Shown here piece after piece: positions 1 to 6,351 of a stretch of 23,070 bases of DNA (its first letter is position 1; each line of letters opens with the position of its first letter). The notes below the pieces were generated by a model, which saw only the letters and a list, made by a program, of their open reading frames with translations, was not told the origin of the DNA and did not search any database. The DNA is from RYN-433 sp036558265. GTDB lineage: Bacteria > Planctomycetota > Phycisphaerae > Tepidisphaerales > Tepidisphaeraceae. The DNA lies in assembly GCA_036558265.1 (NCBI GenBank), contig DATBFY010000310.1, positions 1 through 23,070 on the forward strand, given 5' to 3'. Both the position numbers and the translations under genes were made by a program.

Positions 1-2
1 CG

Positions 3-257
3 CAGTGGCTGGAACACCTGGCCGTGCCAACATCCAAGGCGGAGACGGAGTATCGATTCTGGCAAGCAGGCGGCGGATACGATCGCAACATCGAGCGGGT
101 AGCGACGGCGTGGAACTCGGTGGATTACATCCACAACAATCCGGTTCGCCGGGGGCTGGTGCGGACTCCGTGCGAATGGGAGTGGTCAAGCGCGCGGTTC
201 TATGCGGGGCATGCGAGCGCGCACTTGAAGATGGACGGGAATCCACCCAACTCGTGA
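3..257 (+). CDS. REP-associated tyrosine transposase (RAYT), C-terminal part
   Basis: This is the C-terminal 84 residues of a protein that begins left of the window; the frame is open from base 3. The stretch with YIHNNPVRRGLV followed by EWEWSSARFYAG matches the conserved C-terminal region of RAYT proteins, the single-copy IS200/IS605-like Y1 transposases tied to REP palindromes. The catalytic HUH motif should lie upstream and cannot be checked. A perfect hairpin starts 6 bases after the stop codon, as expected for a RAYT gene flanked by its own REP sequence. Such enzymes cut and join single-stranded DNA at REP hairpins and usually do not move themselves. The gene converges on sdhA. The family assignment is good; whether the gene is intact is unknown. 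Confidence 0.8.
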   Translation, partial: QWLEHLAVPTSKAETEYRFWQAGGGYDRNIERVATAWNSVDYIHNNPVRRGLVRTPCEWEWSSARFYAGHASAHLKMDGNPPNS

Positions 258-262
258 TCCGC

Positions 263-290
263 CACTGGCAAGCCTGAGAGCTTGCCAGTG
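263..290. repeat. REP-like hairpin (possible bidirectional terminator)
   Basis: CACTGGCAAGC (263-273) and GCTTGCCAGTG (280-290) are perfect reverse complements around a 6-base loop, CTGAGA. The hairpin lies in the 58-base gap between the convergent RAYT fragment and sdhA. No T-run follows on either strand, so a REP element recognised by the neighbouring RAYT is more likely than a classic intrinsic terminator, although it could serve as both. Confidence 0.7.
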
Positions 291-315
291 CCACCCGATC
301 CAGGCAATCCCACCT

Positions 316-2277
316 CTACTTCACCGCCACCGCCGGCTGCGCCGGTGAGCCGGTGGGCGGCGCGCCGCCCGCCCCGGCGCTCTGCGCCGCGTTCGGCGCC
401 TTGCCCTCCGCCTTGCCGTACGTCCGCGCCCGGGGCTTGACCAGGCTGATGTCGATCGGGGCGTAGCTGACCCGAGCGGCGTCCCCGGCCGCATCGTATT
501 CCGCCACCGTCGCCTTGAGGAAACGCTCATCGTCCCGGTTCGGAAATGCCGGCTTGTAGTGCGCGCCGCGGCTCTCGTTGCGCATCAGCGCCCCTTTGAG
601 GATCGCCTCTGCCTGCACGATCATGTCGCGCAGCGCCCGCGTGAACGACAGGTTCTGATTGGTCCACATCCCCGTGTCCGACAGCTTCACGCGGCGATAA
701 CGCGCTTTCCAGTCCTGCAAACGGTTCAGGCACTCCTCAAGCCGCTCGTTGTGCCGAACCACCGTGCACGTGTCGGTCATCCACTTGCCCATCTCCTGCC
801 AGAGCAGGTAGGGGTTCTCGTACTTTTCAGGATCATGGACGTCGGCCATGTTCCCGACCAACCAGTCCTGACGATCCTTCTCCTGCTTGACGACCGCGTC
901 GTACACGTCCTGCCGCACGTCGGCGGCGGCGACCTGCGCGACGTCGGTAATGTAGTTCTTCACCCCTGTCCCGCCAAAGAGCCCGTCGAAGATACACGAC
1001 AGCAGCGAATTGGCGCCCAAGCGGTTGGCGCCGTGATACGCGAAGTTGACCTCGCCCATCGCGTACAGGCCCGGGATGTTCGTCGACATGTTGCGCGGGT
1101 CGCCGAATTTCAATCCGCCGCTCTTCTCGTCCTTGGCAAACGTCGTCCACAACCCACCCATCGAGTAGTGCACCGCCGGAAAGATCTTCATCGGCTCGTC
1201 CAAGGGATCCGTGCCGACGAACTTCTCGTAGATCTCGAGGATACCCTCGAGCTTGCCGAGCACTTTCTCCCGGCCGACCTCGCGCACCTTGTCGCGCAGG
1301 TCAAGGTAGACCATGTTGCCGCCGCCCACGCCCAGCCCTTCCTGGCAGACCTGGAAGATCTCGCGGGTGGCGATGTCGCGCGGGACGATGTTGCCGTACT
1401 TCGGGTAGCGCTCCTCGAGAAAGTAGTAGCGTTCCTCCTCCGGGATCGAGTTGGGCGCGCGCGTGTCGCCCGGCTTGCGCGGCACCCACACGCGCCCGCC
1501 CTCGCCGCGGGCCGATTCGCTGATCAGCCGGCACTTGTCCTCGCCCGGGATCGCCGTCGGGTGGACCTGCATGAACTCGGGATTGCCATACCGCGCCCCG
1601 GCCTGGTAGCAGCGCGCCAGCGCCCCGCCCGTGCAGATCACCGACATGGTCGATTTGCCGAAGACCAGGCCGTTCCCGCCGGTCGCCATGATCACCGCGT
1701 CGGCGCGGAACGCGCGGATCTGCATCGACCGCATGTCCTGCGCCACGATCCCCACGCACTGGCCGTCGTGAATGACCGGCCAGAGGAACTCCCAGAACTC
1801 GTACTTGATGACCTTCCCCTCGCTCTCGTATCGGCGGGTCTGCTCATCCAGCGCGTAAAGCAATTGCTGCCCCGTCGTCGCCCCCGCGAAAAACGTGCGC
1901 TTGAACAGCGACCCGCCAAAGAGCCGCAAATCGCGCTGGCCTTCAGGCGTGCGGTTGAACGGCACCCCCATGCGGTCGAGCAGATCGATGATCTTGGGCG
2001 CCCAGTTGGCCATCTCCAGCACCGGGGGCTGATCCGCGAGGAAGTCGCCCCCCAGCACCGTCTCGTCGAAGTGGATCCACTCGCTGTATCCCTGCTGGCG
2101 GGCGATATCGTTGCAGGCGTTTATCCCCCCCTGCGCGCAGACGCTGTGCGAACGCTTCACCGGAACCATCGAAAAGAGGTCCACCGGCACGCCCAACTCA
2201 GCCAGTTTCACGGTCGCGGCCAATCCCGCCAGCCCCCCGCCTACGACGATCACACGCTTCTTCGATGGTAAGGCCAT
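316..2277 (-). CDS. sdhA: Succinate dehydrogenase/fumarate reductase flavoprotein subunit
   Basis: The 653-residue protein is the FAD-carrying catalytic subunit of respiratory complex II, which oxidises succinate to fumarate and passes electrons to the iron-sulfur subunit. The Rossmann FAD motif GGGLAGLAA is at residues 13-21. SHSVCAQGGINA follows with His44, the expected site of covalent FAD attachment. HPTAIPG, SESARGEGG and HYSMGG are the substrate and active-site segments. Length and sequence fit the Bacillus subtilis-type subgroup, which pairs with a cytochrome b558. The last 30 or so residues form an Ala/Pro/Gly-rich tail that is probably disordered. The ATG start has no clear Shine-Dalgarno sequence. 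sdhC lies upstream on the same strand, with a DinB-like gene and a repeat block between them. No sdhB follows; a convergent RAYT gene occupies that place. Confidence 0.96.
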   Translation of the reverse strand: MALPSKKRVIVVGGGLAGLAATVKLAELGVPVDLFSMVPVKRSHSVCAQGGINACNDIARQQGYSEWIHFDETVLGGDFLADQPPVLEMANWAPKIIDLLDRMGVPFNRTPEGQRDLRLFGGSLFKRTFFAGATTGQQLLYALDEQTRRYESEGKVIKYEFWEFLWPVIHDGQCVGIVAQDMRSMQIRAFRADAVIMATGGNGLVFGKSTMSVICTGGALARCYQAGARYGNPEFMQVHPTAIPGEDKCRLISESARGEGGRVWVPRKPGDTRAPNSIPEEERYYFLEERYPKYGNIVPRDIATREIFQVCQEGLGVGGGNMVYLDLRDKVREVGREKVLGKLEGILEIYEKFVGTDPLDEPMKIFPAVHYSMGGLWTTFAKDEKSGGLKFGDPRNMSTNIPGLYAMGEVNFAYHGANRLGANSLLSCIFDGLFGGTGVKNYITDVAQVAAADVRQDVYDAVVKQEKDRQDWLVGNMADVHDPEKYENPYLLWQEMGKWMTDTCTVVRHNERLEECLNRLQDWKARYRRVKLSDTGMWTNQNLSFTRALRDMIVQAEAILKGALMRNESRGAHYKPAFPNRDDERFLKATVAEYDAAGDAARVSYAPIDISLVKPRARTYGKAEGKAPNAAQSAGAGGAPPTGSPAQPAVAVK

Positions 2278-2292
2278 GGTGAGTGATTAAGG

Positions 2293-2326
2293 GTCAGTTG
2301 TCCGTGGTCAGTTGTCCGTTGTCAGT
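2293..2326. repeat. Heptamer-period tandem repeat
   Basis: Five consecutive 7-base units (GTCAGTT, GTCCGTG, GTCAGTT, GTCCGTT, GTCAGTC) lie just upstream of the sdhA start. The 13-mer GTCAGTTGTCCGT occurs twice exactly, 14 bases apart. Degenerate heptamer arrays of this kind are known in intergenic DNA of several bacterial groups, and their function is unclear. Confidence 0.7.
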
Positions 2327-2336
2327 CCCGGTTACC

Positions 2337-2447
2337 GTCATCCTGAGAGAGTCTAAGACGACCGAAGGATCTTGCCGCGAGGGGCAATGGATCGTTCATT
2401 CGGGGCTAGATCCTTCGTCGGTAAAACCTCCTCATAATCAGGATGAC
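2337..2447. repeat. Long imperfect inverted repeat (dispersed-repeat or MITE-like)
   Basis: The ends GTCATCCTGA (2337-2346) and TCAGGATGAC (2438-2447) are perfect 10-bp inverted repeats. Inside them a second perfect pair, CGAAGGATCT (2363-2372) and AGATCCTTCG (2408-2417), encloses about 35 bases. The arms between the two pairs match poorly. The GTCATCCTGAG...GAAGGATCT pattern resembles a repeat common in intergenic DNA of many environmental bacteria. The element fills most of the gap between the DinB-like gene and sdhA and would form a long hairpin in the sdh transcript. Confidence 0.7.
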
Positions 2448-2453
2448 ATCGCA

Positions 2454-2930
2454 TCACAGCGGCTTGCCGAGCTTGGCCCGCTTCTCGATCGCGAATTTCA
2501 GGTGGTGTTCGAGATGCTTGGTATAAGACTCGAGCATCTCGCCCAGCGTCATCTTGCCGCGCTCGTTGTGGATCCCGACGCGGCCCCAGGCGGTGTCGGG
2601 CAGCTTGCGCAGCACCCGCGCGAACTGACGCCGCGCCAGGTCCAGCATCTGTGCCGCGTCCACCGCCGACTGCTCGGCATAGAACAGGTTCGACACGAAT
2701 TTGTTCTCGTCGAAGCCGATCAGGAGCGGCCGTTCCTCGGCGATGATCCGCTTCATCCGGTCGATCGCGATCAGGTCGGCGTCCTGAAGGTGAAGGACGA
2801 TCTGCTGGATCGACCACGTGCCCGGCACGGGAAACGCCAGCAATTCCTCGCGCGACAGCCCGGCGATCGCCGCCTTCACCCGCCCGCCGCCCCCCTCAAA
2901 CTGATCGATCAACGCCCGGTAGTCCATCAT
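2454..2930 (-). CDS. DinB-like/YfiT-type putative metal-dependent protein
   Basis: This 158-residue protein belongs to the DinB/YfiT four-helix-bundle superfamily. It starts MMDYRALIDQFEGG, and TWSIQQIVLHLQDAD gives the first conserved histidine after helix 1. KHLEHHLKFA near the C-terminus supplies the closing histidines of the usual three-His metal site. Members include thiol-dependent transferases and many proteins of unknown role, so the substrate cannot be named. The start at 2930 is chosen because AGAGGAG lies five bases upstream; the frame stays open further upstream but overlaps sdhC. The gene begins 11 bases after the sdhC stop and is likely co-transcribed with sdhC and sdhA. This is an unusual place for a DinB-family gene. 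Confidence 0.85.
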   Translation of the reverse strand: MMDYRALIDQFEGGGGRVKAAIAGLSREELLAFPVPGTWSIQQIVLHLQDADLIAIDRMKRIIAEERPLLIGFDENKFVSNLFYAEQSAVDAAQMLDLARRQFARVLRKLPDTAWGRVGIHNERGKMTLGEMLESYTKHLEHHLKFAIEKRAKLGKPL

Positions 2931-2941
2931 GTTCGCTCCTC

Positions 2942-3652
2942 TTACAAGCCCGCCGGCGCCGGCATCCCCTTGAGCCGCAGCGCGGCGATCCAAGCCGTCA
3001 TCCCGCAGCCGAACGTAACCACGAACAGCGCCGCGCACACCCATCCCCATCGCCGCTGCGCCCCGCCGCTGACGGTCACGCCCCACGTGATCGCCGCCGT
3101 CCAGAACCCGTTCGCCAAGTGATAGCACGATGCCAGGATGCCCAGCGGGTACAGGACGTAGGCGATCGTCCAGTGAGCGTTGATGTGCCGCTCGGTCGTG
3201 TACGTCGCCAGCCCGTGGCCGTACTCGAACGCGATGCTGCTCCCGAACCACCCCCTCATCCCCAGCACGTGAAACAGCATGAACCCCGCGATGAAGAGCG
3301 CGCTGATCCGCTGCAGCGTGTAATAAATGTTCTTGCCGTACGGGTAATCCAGCGCGTTGGGCCGCCCGGCAAACGCGATCCAGATGCCGTAAACCGTGTG
3401 GAAGAGGATCGGGAGGAAGATGAAGGCCCACTCGATCGCGATCAGGAATGGCAGGGAATGGATCTTGTCAACTTGCTGCTGGTAAATGTCTTTGGGGTGC
3501 TGCCCTTGGATCAGCGTCGCGTTGACCAACAGGTGGACGACGATGTAACCCCCGAAGACAAGCCCCGTCAGCGAATGCAACCGGCGGAGCAGAAACTGCC
3601 CGATGCCGAGGGTCGAAACGGTCTCATGGTGAAGCAGCGTGGCGCTGGACAA
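2942..3652 (-). CDS. sdhC: Succinate dehydrogenase cytochrome b558 subunit
   Basis: This 236-residue integral membrane protein anchors complex II and carries electrons to the quinone pool. It resembles the single-subunit, five-helix, two-haem anchor of the B. subtilis type. Hydrophobic segments lie near residues 28-48, 68-92, 117-132, 162-185 and 203-225. His40, His85, His128 and His178 sit in successive helices and are the likely haem ligands by spacing; this is inferred, not aligned. The start is TTG at 3652: no ATG occurs near the N-terminus, and AAAGGA lies eight bases upstream of the TTG. A strong promoter lies just upstream. The DinB-like gene and sdhA follow on the same strand. Confidence 0.92.
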   Translation of the reverse strand: MSSATLLHHETVSTLGIGQFLLRRLHSLTGLVFGGYIVVHLLVNATLIQGQHPKDIYQQQVDKIHSLPFLIAIEWAFIFLPILFHTVYGIWIAFAGRPNALDYPYGKNIYYTLQRISALFIAGFMLFHVLGMRGWFGSSIAFEYGHGLATYTTERHINAHWTIAYVLYPLGILASCYHLANGFWTAAITWGVTVSGGAQRRWGWVCAALFVVTFGCGMTAWIAALRLKGMPAPAGL

Positions 3653-3691
3653 GGCGAGATTCCTTTCACTTCGCGCAGGGTGGAGCCCCGC

Positions 3692-3721
3692 ATTATAGGA
3701 AGCTCACCCCGCGAGCGCCAA
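3692..3721 (-). promoter_or_regulatory. Sigma-70-like promoter of sdhC
   Basis: Read on the minus strand, a -35 box TTGGCG (3716-3721) is followed after 18 bases by a perfect -10 box TATAAT (3692-3697). Transcription would start near 3685 and give a leader of about 33 bases before the TTG start of sdhC. Confidence 0.65.
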
Positions 3722-3799
3722 TCGACGGCGAGGGGCTTACGCGGGAGGGACGCGATTGTCATAGGTATTTTTTCCACCCACCCTCAATTCAACGGTGGC

Positions 3800-3829
3800 T
3801 TGCAGACGAGTTCGCTCTCGCAATATACT
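3800..3829 (+). promoter_or_regulatory. Sigma-70-like promoter of the cold-shock gene
   Basis: TTGCAG (3800-3805) and TATACT (3824-3829) are separated by 18 bases. A start near 3836 would give an untranslated leader of about 170 bases before the cold-shock protein ATG. Long leaders are typical of cold-shock genes, where they control mRNA folding and translation. Confidence 0.6.
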
Positions 3830-4008
3830 AGCTTTCCCTTCCATGGGCATCACCGGATCGACAGGGCGCCCGATCCGGGCTGATTCATGCAGTGTTGCAA
3901 AAATCAGGAGAGGAACGCGCGCCCCGCGACACAGACACACACATCTCGGTCCGTCGCATCCAGAATGGCAATCGGGACAGCGGCGACACCGAATGGGAGG
4001 CGTGGCGT

Positions 4009-4215
4009 ATGGCCACAGGTAAGATCAAGTGGTTCAATGATCAAAAGGGCTTCGGCTTCATCCAGGACGACGCCGGAGGCGAAGACGTCTTCGTCCACTT
4101 CTCGGTCGTTGAGATGGACGGCTTCAAGAGCCTCAAGGAAGGCCAGCCCGTCGTCTACGAGGCCGAGAGCACCTCGAAGGGCCGCAAGGCCACCAAGGTC
4201 GTCCCCGCCGAGTAG
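4009..4215 (+). CDS. Cold-shock domain protein (CspA family)
   Basis: This is a 68-residue single cold-shock domain, the standard length for the CspA family. These proteins bind single-stranded RNA and DNA and melt RNA structure during cold or stationary phase. The RNP1 motif KGFGFI is at residues 13-18 and RNP2-like VFVHF at 28-32, with the conserved opening TGKIKWFNDQ. The start at 4009 is set by the family N-terminus and by GGAGG eight bases upstream. The frame is open back to 3892, but that part looks like leader sequence and not protein. The gene is monocistronic and converges on truB. Confidence 0.95.
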   Translation: MATGKIKWFNDQKGFGFIQDDAGGEDVFVHFSVVEMDGFKSLKEGQPVVYEAESTSKGRKATKVVPAE

Positions 4216-4460
4216 TAAACACCCCGCCCGCGGGACCTCTCACATAGGCTACCACTTGTGGCGGGTCCCCGTCATTGAGTCTGGCGCTCCGACGCTGGAG
4301 GACGCTCGTCCACCTGTCGGGGTTCGTCTGCGCGCTAAGCCGGCCCGCCCGACATCCCCTTCGCCCGCCGCGCAAACCACGGCGGCGCTGCGACTTCGCA
4401 CCTGGCGCGATTGCTCCCCCCATCCGGCCCCCTGCGGCCGGGAGACTTGCGTCCGCCGAT

Positions 4461-5138
4461 CTACACGGCGTTCAAATAACGCTCCACACCCTCCCCCTGC
4501 AATGTTTCAAGCGTGACGCCATTTTCGACGCGGAAGGGTCCGACGAACGTCCGCCGCAACTGCGTCAGGTAACCGCCGGTCCCCAGCGCCTCGCCCAGAT
4601 CGCGCGCGATGGCGCGGATGTAGGTGCCGCGGCCACACTCCACGCGGATGCGCAGCGTGGGCCAGGCGTACTCGAGCACGTCCAGCGCGTGGACGGTTAC
4701 GATGCGCGGCTTGATCTCGACCTCCTGGCCTTGCCGGGCGAGCTTGTACGCCCGCTGACCGTCAACCTTCATGGCCGAGAACGCTGGCGGGCGCTGCGGG
4801 ATCGCGCCGATGAAGCGGTTCGCTGCGGCGCGCACCTGCTGTTCGTCGGGGACGACCGGGACCACCACCGGTTCTTCGGCTGACTCCGGGTCATCGGTCG
4901 CGGTGCGGGCGCCGAGCTTAACGACGGCCTCGTACCCCTTGGGCTGCGCCATCAGTTGTTCGCACGACTTGGTGGCCTTCCCAATGAGAAGGAGCAATAC
5001 GCCGGTTGCGAACGGGTCGAGCGTCCCGGCATGACCGATTTTGGTCCCCCGCGGCAGGAGGCGCTTGACGCGATCGACCAGCCGCGCGGAGGAGAGGCCA
5101 GCCGGTTTGTCCAGGTTGATCACACCACACAGCGACAT
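4461..5138 (-). CDS. truB: tRNA pseudouridine(55) synthase
   Basis: This 225-residue enzyme converts uridine 55 in the T-loop of tRNAs to pseudouridine. The opening GVINLDKPAGLSS is characteristic, and GHAGTLDPFATGVL contains the catalytic Asp41. PAFSAMKVDGQRAYKLAR and CGRGTYIRAIARDLG are the later family motifs. It is shorter than E. coli TruB (about 314 residues) because it lacks most of the C-terminal PUA-like region, a common bacterial variant. The ATG is nine bases after the stop of the glycosyltransferase gene upstream, suggesting one transcript. It is not next to infB or rbfA here, unlike in many bacteria. Confidence 0.96.
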   Translation of the reverse strand: MSLCGVINLDKPAGLSSARLVDRVKRLLPRGTKIGHAGTLDPFATGVLLLLIGKATKSCEQLMAQPKGYEAVVKLGARTATDDPESAEEPVVVPVVPDEQQVRAAANRFIGAIPQRPPAFSAMKVDGQRAYKLARQGQEVEIKPRIVTVHALDVLEYAWPTLRIRVECGRGTYIRAIARDLGEALGTGGYLTQLRRTFVGPFRVENGVTLETLQGEGVERYLNAV

Positions 5139-5147
5139 GCCCGTACT

Positions 5148-6044
5148 CTACGCCGCGTGGTGTGCGGTTGCAGTAGAGGTAGCGGGATTGCCGGAGGGGG
5201 ATAAGGGCCGCGTGCTCTCGTCGCGCTCCCAGACCGCCTGCTTGAGCGCAAAGCGTTTGCGGGCCGTAATCTGGGCGTAAACGTAGACGAACACGAAAGC
5301 CGGGACGTGAACCCAAAGCCATGGCCGCAGGATCAGGAAGCTCAGCGCGCCCTCGTGCTGCCGCCTGTCGTTCTCGTTCAGATCCGGCCGGATCCGGGAC
5401 AGCTCGAGGTTCCCGTACGTCCAGCGCGTCTTGACCTTGAGCAGATCGGTGAACGACGCGGGCATCGTAACGGTGGCGAAGCAGCCGTCGACCACGAGCC
5501 GCTCGTCCGGCCGGGCCAGATTGCGGATGAACTTGTCGTCGGCGGTGATTGCGGGGAACTCGCGGAAGCGCGACCGCAACGTCGGGTCGATCATGTAGAA
5601 GCCGCCACCCATGGCGCCCTTGCGGACGTAGGGCATCGCCCGCCAGAGCCCGTAGTAACCCGCCAGCAGCGGGTTGCTCCCGCGGTAGACGTGCTGAGCC
5701 CGCGGCATGGCCAGGTGGACGGATGGGTCGTTGAAGGAATCGACGACGCTTTGCAGCGCGTTAACGCTGAGCTCGATGTCGGCGTCGAGGTAGGCGCGCA
5801 GGTCGTACCGGGCGGCCCGGTCGCCCAGGTTCAGCGCGTGCACCTTGTTGCCGATCGGCGTGTCGATCAACTGCACCCGGTCGGCGTAGCGTCGAACGAT
5901 CTCGGCGGTGTTGTCGGTGCAACCGTTGGCGATCACGATCACCTGAAGCGGTCCGGCGAAGTGGTTGTCCAGAATCGAGCGCAGTGTTCGCTCGATCACG
6001 CTCGACTCATTATGCGCGGGGATGATGACGCTCAGACCACTCAT
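5148..6044 (-). CDS. Family 2 glycosyltransferase, membrane-associated
   Basis: This 298-residue protein has a GT-A fold glycosyltransferase domain. It starts VIIPAHNE, the nucleotide-sugar binding strand. The DXD metal-binding motif is DAD at residues 87-89. TADDKF near 167-172 provides the acidic residues usually linked to the acceptor side. A hydrophobic stretch near 235-258, starting FLILRPWLWVHVP, probably attaches the C-terminus to the membrane, and a Ser/Thr/Pro-rich tail follows. It probably adds a sugar to a cell-surface glycan or lipid; donor and acceptor cannot be read from the sequence. It lies directly upstream of truB on the same strand and diverges from purF. Confidence 0.88.
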   Translation of the reverse strand: MSGLSVIIPAHNESSVIERTLRSILDNHFAGPLQVIVIANGCTDNTAEIVRRYADRVQLIDTPIGNKVHALNLGDRAARYDLRAYLDADIELSVNALQSVVDSFNDPSVHLAMPRAQHVYRGSNPLLAGYYGLWRAMPYVRKGAMGGGFYMIDPTLRSRFREFPAITADDKFIRNLARPDERLVVDGCFATVTMPASFTDLLKVKTRWTYGNLELSRIRPDLNENDRRQHEGALSFLILRPWLWVHVPAFVFVYVYAQITARKRFALKQAVWERDESTRPLSPSGNPATSTATAHHAA

Positions 6045-6151
6045 TCAGACTCCACTTCCGATGCTCCTCAGACTTATCGGCAACCCGCCAGCCCCCTCTC
6101 CGGGCATCGTAGCTGTCCGCCGGACGATCGAACAAGCCGCGAAAGTGTGAC

Positions 6152-6224
6152 ACATCGGCGTTGGCCCGGCAAATCGGTTCAGCGCAAAGACGCCATGCGT
6201 GGCTTGGGGTTACATCGGCATTGG
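6152..6224. repeat. 13-base direct repeat upstream of the purF promoter
   Basis: ACATCGGCGTTGG (6152-6164) recurs as ACATCGGCATTGG (6212-6224) with one mismatch, exactly 60 bases apart. The second copy ends one base before the -35 box of the purF promoter. Position and spacing suit a regulator-binding pair, but no known site is recognised. Confidence 0.45.
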
Positions 6225-6225
6225 T

Positions 6226-6254
6226 TTGACCTATCCTGCCCTCGCCACTATCCT
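6226..6254 (+). promoter_or_regulatory. Sigma-70-like promoter of purF
   Basis: TTGACC (6226-6231) and TATCCT (6249-6254) are separated by the optimal 17 bases. Transcription would start near 6261, leaving about 90 bases of leader before the purF TTG start. Confidence 0.6.
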
Positions 6255-6351
6255 TCGATGCGCGCGGTGCTGCCGCGGAACCTTCAAGCAAGAACCTTCG
6301 TAGATCCTTGTGGAACAATTGTTTAGGTGTCGCACCGCCCAAGGAGAGCGC

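Larger units (their letters stand above)
3653..4008. other. Divergent intergenic region between sdhC and the cold-shock gene
   Basis: This 356-base stretch holds no credible gene. It contains the sdhC promoter on the minus strand, the cold-shock gene promoter on the plus strand and a long leader for the cold-shock gene. It is more AT-rich than its surroundings around 3765-3840. Confidence 0.7.
6045..6351. other. Divergent intergenic region between glycosyltransferase and purF
   Basis: This stretch of about 300 bases contains no credible gene. It holds the purF promoter (6226-6254), a 13-base direct repeat upstream of that promoter, and the purF leader with its ribosome binding site. No convincing promoter was recognised for the glycosyltransferase on the minus strand. 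Confidence 0.6.

Noticed and set aside
559..2271. Long plus-strand open frame (570 codons) opposite sdhA
   Set aside because: High-GC DNA gives long antisense frames. The translation is Arg/Ala/His-rich with no motif, while the minus strand encodes full-length sdhA.
4216..4460. Possible gene or structured RNA between the cold-shock gene and truB
   Set aside because: This 245-base convergent gap has only a short palindrome (CCACTTGTGG) and no coding or RNA signature that I could support.
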